From: Eudoraea sp.
Lineage (GTDB): Bacteria > Bacteroidota > Bacteroidia > Flavobacteriales > Flavobacteriaceae
Assembly (NCBI GenBank): GCA_013042925.1
Contig: JABDPH010000062.1
Span: forward strand, 1 to 6,167
Length of the DNA: 6,167 nt
Direction of reading: 5' to 3'
Position 1 is the stretch's first letter. Every line of letters starts with the position of its first letter. Below, one piece after another: positions 1 to 5,548 of this stretch. Under the pieces are notes generated by a model that saw nothing but the letters and a program-made list of their open reading frames with translations, ran no database searches and was not told where the DNA came from. Made by a program: the position numbers and the translations under genes.

Positions 1-416
1 AATCTGTCAAATTCTGTGGCCTCAACCGTAATGGTCTCATTATTCACAAATCGTTTCGCGGTTTCTTTAACTACGGCAAAGGCTTCAGGAAGAATTTCAT
101 TTAATGTGTTCTCGGTAATCTTATAGACCTCTTCTTCAAGTTTATCAATTTCCGCATATATTTCCTCATTTCTGTCAATATCCAGAGAGGCTTTTACTTC
201 TTCTTTCAGGGCATCAATCTGTTTCTGAAGTTCTTCAGATGCCTTTTTTATTGTAAGCTTGAATTCTTTTGTTTTTTCCCTAAGTGCATTATGATCCAGG
301 CCTTCTATCGCTGCCTCATAGGAATTGATCTCCTTTAAAAGCGGTTGTAGTTCCTTAACATCCTTCTTAGCCTTGTCACCTACAAATGCCTTGATGACTG
401 AATTTAAAATACTCAT
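1..416 (-). CDS. secA: Protein translocase subunit SecA, N-terminal part (cut by window edge)
   Basis: SecA is the cytoplasmic ATPase motor that pushes unfolded pre-proteins through SecYEG. Only the first 138 codons are present; the gene runs off the left edge. The start MSILNSVIKAFVGDK, the stretch LREKTKEFKLTI (about 45-56) and LPEAFAVVKETAKR (about 109-122) line up with the E. coli SecA N-terminus (LKGKTAEFRARL, IPEAFAVVREASKR). The Walker motifs lie beyond the window. Between these two blocks (about residues 57-104) is a Lys/Glu-rich, probably helical or coiled-coil insert of some 40 residues that E. coli SecA lacks; from memory such inserts are usual in Bacteroidota SecA. The ATG at 416 is the only Met near the start and gives the expected short amphipathic N-terminus. 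The gene is preceded by the terminator of the DUF2795 gene, so it should have its own promoter. Confidence 0.93.
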   Translation of the reverse strand, partial: MSILNSVIKAFVGDKAKKDVKELQPLLKEINSYEAAIEGLDHNALREKTKEFKLTIKKASEELQKQIDALKEEVKASLDIDRNEEIYAEIDKLEEEVYKITENTLNEILPEAFAVVKETAKRFVNNETITVEATEFDR

Positions 417-433
417 AAATTACATATGTTTTG

Positions 434-495
434 ATAGCATGCTCTTCACAACTTAAATTGCAATAAACTAAGTCTCAAAATGAGCAATATGCTAT
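434..495 (-). repeat. Bulged inverted repeat in the secA upstream region
   Basis: The arms 434-444 (ATAGCATGCTC) and 482-495 (GAGCAATATGCTAT) are complementary over 11 base pairs, with a 3-nt bulge at 486-488. If transcription begins upstream of 495, the secA mRNA could fold into a stem closing a loop of about 37 nt, ending 17 nt before the start codon. If the promoter at 476-505 is the real one, the far arm would not be transcribed and this would be a DNA feature only. Confidence 0.3.
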
Positions 496-506
496 AGAAT
501 TGCAAT
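457..506. repeat. Two ATTGCAAT palindromes, 42 bp apart, upstream of secA
   Basis: The perfect 8 bp palindrome ATTGCAAT occurs at 457-464 and 499-506, within the longer direct repeat AATTGCAATA (456-465 and 498-507). The spacing of 42 bp is four helical turns, so both sites face the same side of the DNA. One overlaps the -33 TTG of the possible secA promoter; the other lies just after its expected start point. That is a plausible geometry for a repressor that loops or occludes, but no regulator is identified, and AT-rich DNA yields short palindromes by chance. Confidence 0.4.
476..505 (-). promoter_or_regulatory. Possible secA promoter
   Basis: On the minus strand there is TTG (503-505), a 19 bp spacer and TCATTTTG (476-483), one mismatch from the Bacteroidota -7 box TAnnTTTG. 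The spacer equals that of the better promoter upstream of the DUF2795 gene. It would start transcription near 469, leaving a leader of about 50 nt before the secA ATG. A new promoter is expected here because a terminator lies at 581-608. The mismatch is at the normally conserved A of TA, so this is only a candidate. Confidence 0.35.
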
Positions 507-580
507 ATCCTTTCTAAAGCAAAAGGTATTCCAGATTTTATATTTCTCCTTAAACTACGTTAAGCCTGTCAAAATTACAT

Positions 581-608
581 AAAAAAAAAGCCTCAATTGA
601 GACTTTTT
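581..608 (-). terminator. Intrinsic terminator after the DUF2795 gene
   Basis: Read on the minus strand it is AAAAAG, T, CTC, loop AATT, GAG, G, CTTTTT, continuing into a run of Ts. The stem is about 10 bp including one G-U pair, with a 4-nt loop and a U tract. It begins 20 bp after the stop of the DUF2795 gene. It should stop that transcript before secA. The flanking A and T runs make it partly bidirectional in form, but no plus-strand gene ends here. Confidence 0.85.
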
Positions 609-628
609 ATAGGTTTTAGATAACTTCT

Positions 629-853
629 TTAATATTCATCCTCATTCCAGAGGTAATCTTCTTCTGTAGGGTAATCCGGCCATATTTCTTCTATTGATTC
701 GTAGATCTCACCACCTTCTTCCTCCATAGATTGTAAATTTTCTACTACTTCTAAAGGAGCACCAGTTCTGATAGCATAATCTATTAATTCGTCTTTAGTG
801 GCCGGCCAGGGTGCATCACTTAAATAAGATGCTAGTTCTAATGTCCAATACAT
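629..853 (-). CDS. DUF2795 domain protein, 74 residues
   Basis: This is a small acidic cytoplasmic protein of the DUF2795 family, which has no function that I know of. The core MYWTLELASYLSDAPWPATK, the segment LIDYAIRTGAPLEVVENLQ and the acidic tail with EEIWPDYPTEEDYLWNEDEY are typical of the short Bacteroidota members; there is no signal peptide or membrane segment. An upstream in-frame ATG at 901 would add 16 residues (MGLKFIFAKILKLNLA). I chose the ATG at 853 because the family begins with MYWTLELA and because a good promoter -7 box (880-887) lies inside the would-be extension. The gene appears monocistronic: its own promoter 26 bp upstream, a terminator directly after it, and 135 bp separating it from the adenosyltransferase gene. 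Confidence 0.9.
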   Translation of the reverse strand: MYWTLELASYLSDAPWPATKDELIDYAIRTGAPLEVVENLQSMEEEGGEIYESIEEIWPDYPTEEDYLWNEDEY

Positions 854-879
854 GGCTAAGTTTAATTTTAAAATTTTTG

Positions 880-909
880 CAAAAATAAATTTTAAACCCA
901 AAATGCCAA
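880..909 (-). promoter_or_regulatory. Bacteroidota-type promoter for the DUF2795 gene
   Basis: On the minus strand there is CTTG (TTG at 907-909), a 19 bp spacer and TATTTTTG (880-887), an exact match to the -7 consensus TAnnTTTG used by the primary sigma factor of Bacteroidota. The transcript would start near 873, about 20 nt before the ATG at 853, which excludes the longer start at 901. Confidence 0.65.
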
Positions 910-988
910 GAAAAATCTGAGTAAAATCACTTATTTTATCAACAATTTAGGGTTTTGATAATTTCATAACGAAGAAAAAGTGTAATTA

Positions 989-1564
989 TTAGCCTTTTTT
1001 CTCAGGAATCCACTTAATTTCATCCGCCTTTAAGTCAAATGACAACTTCCGTGCCAATACAAATAAATAGTCAGAAAGGCGATTGAGGTAAATGAGTACC
1101 ATACTATCAACTGGCTCATTTTCATGTAGTAGTGATACCATTCGCTCAGCTCTTCTGCAAATAGTGCGTGCAATATGACAGTATGACACATTTGTATGAC
1201 CGCCCGGTAGTATAAAGTTGGTCATCGGCGGCAAGGTTTCATTCATCATATCTATTTCATTTTCCAGATGCTCAACATCCGTGATGCCTAGCAAAGGGAT
1301 ATTGAGGCGCTCCTTTCCACTTTTTAATTGCGCTTTTTCCGGATCGGTTGCCAAAATAGCACCGACGGTAAACAATTTATCCTGGGTAGTGATAAGCATT
1401 TCTCTGGAATGTGTATCTATTTCCTGATCTCTAAGAAGCCCCAGCCATGAATTTAGTTCATCTACAGTACCATAGGCATTGATACGAATATGATGTTTAG
1501 TTACTCTTGTACCCCCAAAAAGTGAGGTTGAACCTTTGTCCCCGGTTTTTGTATATATTTTCAT
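989..1564 (-). CDS. pduO: PduO-type ATP:cob(I)alamin adenosyltransferase
   Basis: The enzyme transfers the 5'-deoxyadenosyl group of ATP to cob(I)alamin or a cob(I)yrinic acid precursor, making adenosylcobalamin, for example for methylmalonyl-CoA mutase or a B12-dependent ribonucleotide reductase. It is cytoplasmic and trimeric in known members. At 191 residues it is a normal single-domain PduO/MMAB protein. The N-terminal ATP-binding loop is YTKTGDKGST (4-13), followed by YGTVDELNSWLG (31-42), the strand FILPGG (117-122), the helix ARTICRRAER (132-141), whose arginines and glutamate are key in MMAB, and LNRLSDYLFVLAR (160-172). The ATG at 1564 sits directly before the invariant IYTKTGD start. 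No cobalamin riboswitch or other B12 gene is visible. It lies 92 bp after the 46-residue membrane protein gene, so co-transcription is possible but not shown. Confidence 0.95.
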   Translation of the reverse strand: MKIYTKTGDKGSTSLFGGTRVTKHHIRINAYGTVDELNSWLGLLRDQEIDTHSREMLITTQDKLFTVGAILATDPEKAQLKSGKERLNIPLLGITDVEHLENEIDMMNETLPPMTNFILPGGHTNVSYCHIARTICRRAERMVSLLHENEPVDSMVLIYLNRLSDYLFVLARKLSFDLKADEIKWIPEKKG

Positions 1565-1656
1565 AGGCTATCTTTGGAACTTTTGAGTCGCAAGGTAGGG
1601 AATTGACTTTATATAGACCTCTTCCTTGGCGTTAGAGGATAAACTCATGGGATCTA

Positions 1657-1797
1657 TTATTTCTTTTTATCCTTTCGTTCATAACCTTCCATAAATTTCC
1701 TTGATTTTCTTCTCTTTGTGCTCTTTTTGCTAAAAATAGAGAAGATTATATACACCACGGCAACCCCGGCTAAAATGTAATAAATATTGTCATTCAT
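1657..1797 (-). CDS. Small single-pass membrane protein, 46 residues
   Basis: The reading frame begins at ATG 1797 and ends at TAA 1657. Residues 1-5 (MNDNI) form a short polar end, about 6-22 (YYILAGVAVVYIIFSIF) form one hydrophobic transmembrane helix, and 23-46 are a very basic tail (KKSTKRRKSRK, then EGYERKDKKK). The positive-inside rule puts the N-terminus outside and the basic tail in the cytoplasm. It resembles short, unnamed membrane proteins often seen in flavobacterial genomes (from memory), and I know of no function. It sits 33 bp after the methyltransferase remnant and 92 bp before the adenosyltransferase gene. The codons look ordinary for this genome. The clear helix-plus-basic-tail pattern argues that it is real rather than chance, but it is below the length many gene callers accept. 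Confidence 0.7.
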   Translation of the reverse strand: MNDNIYYILAGVAVVYIIFSIFSKKSTKRRKSRKFMEGYERKDKKK

Positions 1798-1830
1798 TGT
1801 GTGTAAATTATCTATCTTAAAGTTAAGCGT

Positions 1831-2330
1831 TTAGATTCGAATTTTAAAATGTTCTTTTGCCTGTGTTTTATGAAAAAAAAGAAGGCCGCCAAAATACATG
1901 TCTATACTGACTACTACAAAATCTTCTAGTAATAATCTATTCCAAAATTCTGTAGAAATCCTATTTTTCCTGAAACTGTTAATATATATGATTCCATTGG
2001 GCTGTTGTTTGGCGTAGTCTTCGATAGCTTTAATTTGAGAATCTGCAACCAAGCTCTCATAATACATCATATCAAATGGTTCTTTAAAGGAAAGTGTTGG
2101 GAATTGTTCGCTAGTTTTGTTTCTTAAAAGCTCATTTTCTTGATCAAAACCTATGCTTTTTGGTTTGAAGTATTTTATGCACTTAAAAAAATATTCTGTG
2201 ATTTTGATCTATAGTATTTATGCTTACCATAAAGACCCTTTGTCACAAAACGGTATATAAACGGGGAATGAATTCCATGCTCGCTGGTAGCTTCAAACCA
2301 AAATTTCAGATATTGCAGGGTATTTGACAT
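1831..2330 (-). pseudogene. Class I SAM-dependent methyltransferase, frameshifted and internally deleted
   Basis: The gene starts at ATG 2330. Frame one encodes 51 residues, with YLKFWFEATSEHGIHSPFIY (7-26) matching the 'HGxHSPF' start of a Bacteroidota methyltransferase family, and stops at 2175. A second frame, open from 2208 to the stop at 1831, carries the rest: KYFKPKSI, FDMMYYES (usually FDxxYxDGNH), and the family's hallmark C-terminus FGGLLFFHKTQAKEHFKIRI. Adding one T to the T7 run at 2185-2191, or a -1 slip there, joins the frames into about 166 residues. Intact relatives are about 230-260 residues by my recollection. The missing parts are the segment before KYFKPKSI and the glycine-rich SAM-binding strand (ELGTSLGI-like) after it; the usual DDIHW block is also degraded to NSFRKN. 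I infer a non-functional remnant. The ATG at 2070 would give a 79-residue fragment only. Confidence 0.8.
2184..2190 (-). other. Possible -1 frameshift heptamer U UUU UUA inside the methyltransferase remnant
   Basis: In the first frame the codons are ATT TTT TTA, so T TTT TTA is in the exact phase of the X XXY YYZ slippery rule. A -1 slip continues as AAG TGC ATA AAA TAC, which is the second frame encoding KCIKYFKPKSI. The only downstream structure I find is a weak stem (2144-2151 with 2162-2168), 15 nt past the heptamer, which is farther and weaker than usual. A mutated homopolymer or a sequencing error explains it equally well. Confidence 0.3.
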
Positions 2331-2377
2331 TAAAGAAAATTCTTAATTTAAATAAATAGGAATATTACACTAGTACA

Positions 2378-4252
2378 TTAGTCTTCCAATAGCATCGAAA
2401 GCTCAAACCACCGCTCCGTCTTATCCTCAAGTTTTTCTATAATATCTTTTAATTTTATAGATAAAACATCTATTTCTTCTCCAGACATGGAAGTATCAGC
2501 AAATTGATTTTGAAGCTCCTCTTTTTGTTTTTCTAAGTTCTGAATGGATTTTTCTAACTTGTTATACTCTTTTTGTTCTTCAAAAGACAGTTTTTTGTTA
2601 TCGGACCGCCAGGAACTTTTAGTCGCTTTATTTTGGATGCTATTCCCTTTATTAGCCCGTTGTTCTAATACCGCACTGTCTTCATAAGCCCTGTAATCTG
2701 AATAATTACCGGGGAAATCTTCAACAATTCCATCCCCCTTAAAAATAAATAAATGATCTACTATCTTATCCATGAAATAACGATCATGAGATACCACCAG
2801 CAGGCATCCGGGAAAATCCAATAAAAAACTTTCAAGGATATTTAAGGTGATAATATCCAGATCATTGGTTGGCTCATCAAGGATCAGGAAATTGGGATTC
2901 TGTATAAGGACAGTACATAAATACAATCTTTTTCGTTCTCCGCCACTAAGCTTTTCCACAAAATCATATTGTTTCTTCCTATCAAATAAGAACCGTTCCA
3001 GAAGCTGCTGAGCCGAGAGTTGTCTTCCTTTTTTTAAAGGAATGTAATCTCCAAATTCCCTGATGACATCAATCACTTTCTGACCTTCTTTTATCGTAAT
3101 CCCATTTTGAGTGTAATATCCAAATTTAATGGTCTCCCCGATCACAATCTTTCCGCTATCCGGCTTTTCCATTCCCGTTACAATATTCAGAAATGTAGAT
3201 TTGCCTGTACCGTTTTTTCCAATAATCCCGATGCGTTCTCCTCTTAAAAAATTATAGTCAAATTTATCCAGTAAGGTAATTCCCGGATAACTTTTGGAGA
3301 CTTTGTGTATTTCCAGAACTTTACTGCCCATACGCTCCATATTGATCTCCAGCTGAATTTCATGGGTCTCTCTGCGTTGATGCGCCTTTTCTTTGATGCT
3401 ATGGAAATCATCAATGCGAGATTTGGATTTTGTGGTTCTTGCTTTTGGCTGTCTTCGCATCCAGTCCAGTTCTTTTTTATAGAGCAATTTGGATTTATGC
3501 AGTTCTACCGCTTCAAGTTCCAATCTGGCTTCTTTTTTCTCCAGGTAGTAAGCGTAATTACCCTTGTACGAATAAAGTTGCCCATTATCCAGTTCAAGAA
3601 TTTCATTACAAACCCTTTCCAAAAAGTATCTGTCATGGGTAACCATAAATAGAGTTATCTTTTTTCTGCTGAAGTAATCTTCGAGCCATTCTATCATTTC
3701 CAGATCCAAATGATTTGTAGGCTCATCGAGGATTAACAGATCTGGTTCATTCAAAAGGGCATTTGCCAATGCCAGTCTCTTTTTTTGTCCACCAGACAAA
3801 CTACTCACTTTGGTTTTGAGATTGTCCAGTTTTAATTTAGAAAGAATTTGCTGGTATTGGGTTTCAAAATCCCAGGCATTATTTCTGTCCATAGATTCGA
3901 ATGCCTTCTGGTAAGCTTTTTCGTTTTCTGGATGTTCCAGAGCGGCTTCATAGGCAGCAATTATTTTTAGAATCTCATTTTCAGATTCTAAAACGGTCTG
4001 TTCAACTGTTAGGTTTGGATTAAGACTTGGCTCTTGTTCCAGGTAAGAAATTCGAATTCCTTTGCGGTAGTTTACCGCCCCGCTATTCGGCACATCTTTT
4101 CCAGCCAGGATATTTAAGATTGAAGTTTTACCTTCCCCATTACGTGCAACCAATGCAATTTTCTGATTCTTATTTATTCCAAAAGAGAGGTCTTCAAAGA
4201 GGGCTAATTCTCCAAATGATTTGGCTATATTTTCTACGGAAACCAAATTCAT
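2378..4252 (-). CDS. uup: ABC-F family ATPase, Uup type
   Basis: This is a soluble protein with two ATP-binding cassettes and no membrane segments, of the ABC-F class that acts on ribosomes rather than in transport. First cassette: Walker A ARNGEGKT (36-43), signature LSGGQ (152-156), Walker B LLILDEPTNHLD (172-183), switch His206. The linker (about 220-305) contains ELDWMRRQPKARTTKSKSRI (261-280), the typical ABC-F extension. Second cassette: Walker A GKNGTGKS (345-352), signature LSGGE (435-439), Walker B FLILDEPTNDLD (455-466), His489. A charged C-terminal region (about 555-615) is predicted coiled coil, the Uup-type C-terminal domain; at 624 residues it is near E. coli Uup (about 635). 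The first Walker A starts with Ala instead of Gly. The ATG at 4252 overlaps the stop of the Lnb gene by one base (TAATG), suggesting coupled translation. The exact role is inferred from the family: ribosome assembly or translation quality control. Confidence 0.92.
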   Translation of the reverse strand: MNLVSVENIAKSFGELALFEDLSFGINKNQKIALVARNGEGKTSILNILAGKDVPNSGAVNYRKGIRISYLEQEPSLNPNLTVEQTVLESENEILKIIAAYEAALEHPENEKAYQKAFESMDRNNAWDFETQYQQILSKLKLDNLKTKVSSLSGGQKKRLALANALLNEPDLLILDEPTNHLDLEMIEWLEDYFSRKKITLFMVTHDRYFLERVCNEILELDNGQLYSYKGNYAYYLEKKEARLELEAVELHKSKLLYKKELDWMRRQPKARTTKSKSRIDDFHSIKEKAHQRRETHEIQLEINMERMGSKVLEIHKVSKSYPGITLLDKFDYNFLRGERIGIIGKNGTGKSTFLNIVTGMEKPDSGKIVIGETIKFGYYTQNGITIKEGQKVIDVIREFGDYIPLKKGRQLSAQQLLERFLFDRKKQYDFVEKLSGGERKRLYLCTVLIQNPNFLILDEPTNDLDIITLNILESFLLDFPGCLLVVSHDRYFMDKIVDHLFIFKGDGIVEDFPGNYSDYRAYEDSAVLEQRANKGNSIQNKATKSSWRSDNKKLSFEEQKEYNKLEKSIQNLEKQKEELQNQFADTSMSGEEIDVLSIKLKDIIEKLEDKTERWFELSMLLED

Positions 4253-4254
4253 TA
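4250..4254 (-). other. TAATG stop/start overlap between lnb and the ABC-F gene
   Basis: The TAA stop of the Lnb gene (4252-4254) and the ATG of the ABC-F gene (4250-4252) share one base. This arrangement normally means one mRNA and re-initiation by the terminating ribosome. I see no Shine-Dalgarno sequence before it, as is usual in Bacteroidota. Confidence 0.85.
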
Positions 4255-5454
4255 AAGACTTGGTTTAGAATTTGTGAAATATCGGTATAGCAAGGCGTAC
4301 CTAATTCCCAAGGTGGCAAATACAACAGAAATTAAAGGTGAAAATTGTTGGATTTGAAAAATCCATAGGATTAACGTAATTGCTATTAAAACCAATAGTC
4401 CAAGGATATATTTACCCATCCATTTTGGGATTCGGTCTTTTCTAAGCAGAAAATAACATGCTGCAATATTGAATGGGAATGCCCAAAGTATATTAAAATT
4501 ATTTGCAGTTGAAGAATGATCAGTAAGGAACCATAAGAAGAATATGAGTAAGCCGGCCGATCCGGTAATCAGAAATAAAAAAAAGTCGAGCCATCTGCTT
4601 CTTGTACCATTTTTTAGATCTATATATGATATTGCTAGTGTAAAAAGTAAAAGAAGGAGTAACCAAAAAAGCGGTGATAATCCAAAATTATAATTAAATC
4701 TTTTATCGCTATAATCAAGAACGGAACGTTCTCTTAGGACCAATGGATTCGCGGCCAGTGTTGTATTTTGCATTTGCAGCATTACGTATTTAGGCAGGAA
4801 CATGTACTCTTCCGGTGCCGCTTTTCTGTCTATCACAGACCCAAGGGCAAGGTCTATGCCAAAACTGGACCATGAATTAGTGAGCAGATTTTGATGTATC
4901 AGATCTCTGAAAGTCAAATGGTTTTTAAGATGTTCTCCATGATATTCAAGGTTGTTTCCAAGAACCTTCTTTAAAATTTGCGGTAATTTAGTGGCACAAT
5001 TATCAAATAAGAAGTCGTATTTATAATCTCTGTTTTCGGGCTTTCGATTGTTTTCTAAAAATCGGAATAAGTTGTTTCGTTCTTGCGGGTTAAGTTTTAA
5101 TATTTGTTCTTTTACCCATCGGTTCTCCAATTCATAGGTAAATAAAAAATCTGAAAAGGTTGAAACACTCAATGAATAAAGCAATTTCCCTTTGGCGAAT
5201 TTATAATAGAAATTAGGGGTATTAAAATCAAAAGTCCCGTAATTATATACCCAATTTATTCCGTTGGCAGAGTCCTGAACTCTAAAGGCACTATGTCCAA
5301 AGCTTGAATAAAGATCCTGACCGGCGTCACATGTGATAATACTTATCTGGGCATCGTCAGACAGTTGAGCCTGAAGGGAAAAACCCAATAAGGCAATCCA
5401 TAATGAGTTAATGAAACAAAGTTTTTTAAATGAGATTTTTAGTGCTCTGATCAC
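4252..5454 (-). CDS. lnb: Lnb-type lipoprotein N-acyltransferase (DUF4105/PF13387 family), non-ATG start
   Basis: By family this is a membrane enzyme that N-acylates the diacylglyceryl cysteine of lipoproteins using a phospholipid acyl chain; PF13387 (formerly DUF4105) is, from memory, now named for Lnb of Bacteroides, where Lnt is absent. Numbered from the TTG at 5478: signal peptide (core about 21-35, ending LQAQ), periplasmic domain about 38-265 with ITCDAGQDLYSSFGHSAFRV (Cys50, His62) and FDNCATK (Cys161), then five membrane helices (about 267-287, 298-319, 329-346, 356-376, 379-398). Cys50, His62 and Cys161 are the candidate catalytic or conserved residues. There is no in-frame ATG near the start. 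I chose GTG 5454 (400 residues) because it yields a normal signal peptide beginning MIRALKISFKK; TTG 5478 adds eight residues and lies in a possible promoter box. It is divergent from pssA and coupled to the ABC-F gene. Family confident; enzymatic activity inferred. Confidence 0.85.
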   Translation of the reverse strand: MIRALKISFKKLCFINSLWIALLGFSLQAQLSDDAQISIITCDAGQDLYSSFGHSAFRVQDSANGINWVYNYGTFDFNTPNFYYKFAKGKLLYSLSVSTFSDFLFTYELENRWVKEQILKLNPQERNNLFRFLENNRKPENRDYKYDFLFDNCATKLPQILKKVLGNNLEYHGEHLKNHLTFRDLIHQNLLTNSWSSFGIDLALGSVIDRKAAPEEYMFLPKYVMLQMQNTTLAANPLVLRERSVLDYSDKRFNYNFGLSPLFWLLLLLLFTLAISYIDLKNGTRSRWLDFFLFLITGSAGLLIFFLWFLTDHSSTANNFNILWAFPFNIAACYFLLRKDRIPKWMGKYILGLLVLIAITLILWIFQIQQFSPLISVVFATLGIRYALLYRYFTNSKPSL

Positions 5455-5475
5455 TTGTGGAATAACTATTATTGG

Positions 5476-5483
5476 CAAATATC
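5476..5483 (-). promoter_or_regulatory. Weak candidate -7 box for the lnb operon
   Basis: The minus strand reads GATATTTG, one mismatch from TAnnTTTG. It would start transcription near 5469, about 15 nt before GTG 5454. No clear TTG lies 19-21 bp further upstream (only TTTC at a 17 bp spacing), so support is low. If real, it rules out the TTG at 5478 as the lnb start. Confidence 0.25.
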
Positions 5484-5548
5484 CGAATAAAATATGTTAA
5501 GAAAGAGTTAGAATAAAAATTATCTTATTTTTACTGAAACCGCAAACG

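Noticed and set aside
417..580. Arrest-peptide (SecM-like) leader ORF upstream of secA
   Set aside because: The only minus-strand ATG frames in this stretch are a few codons long (for example MLSKHM then stop), too short for a secretion-monitor peptide.
854..901. Longer start for the DUF2795 protein (ATG 901)
   Set aside because: The added 16 residues are not part of the family's usual start, and the region carries the promoter -7 box.
921..939. AT palindrome TAAAAT-cactt-ATTTTA downstream of pduO
   Set aside because: The stem has no G-C pairs and no good T run follows; too weak to call a terminator.
1218..1427. Plus-strand reading frame of 69 residues
   Set aside because: It is antisense to the adenosyltransferase gene and has no family resemblance.
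1618..1638. Hairpin CCTCT-N11-AGAGG between the 46-residue gene and pduO
   Set aside because: The stem is only 5 bp with an 11-nt loop and no T tract, so it is not a credible terminator or riboswitch.
1831..2070. A separate 79-residue hypothetical gene
   Set aside because: Its sequence continues in frame upstream of the ATG into methyltransferase-like residues (to 2208), so the ATG is internal to a larger broken gene.
3305..4290. Plus-strand reading frames of 70-115 residues at 3305-3652, 3430-3642 and 4027-4290
   Set aside because: They lie antisense to the ABC-F gene, have low-quality composition (Phe/Leu-rich) and no known motifs.
5455..5478. TTG start for lnb adding MPIIVIPQ
   Set aside because: GTG 5454 gives a better signal peptide; the TTG overlaps a possible promoter element. 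It cannot be fully excluded.
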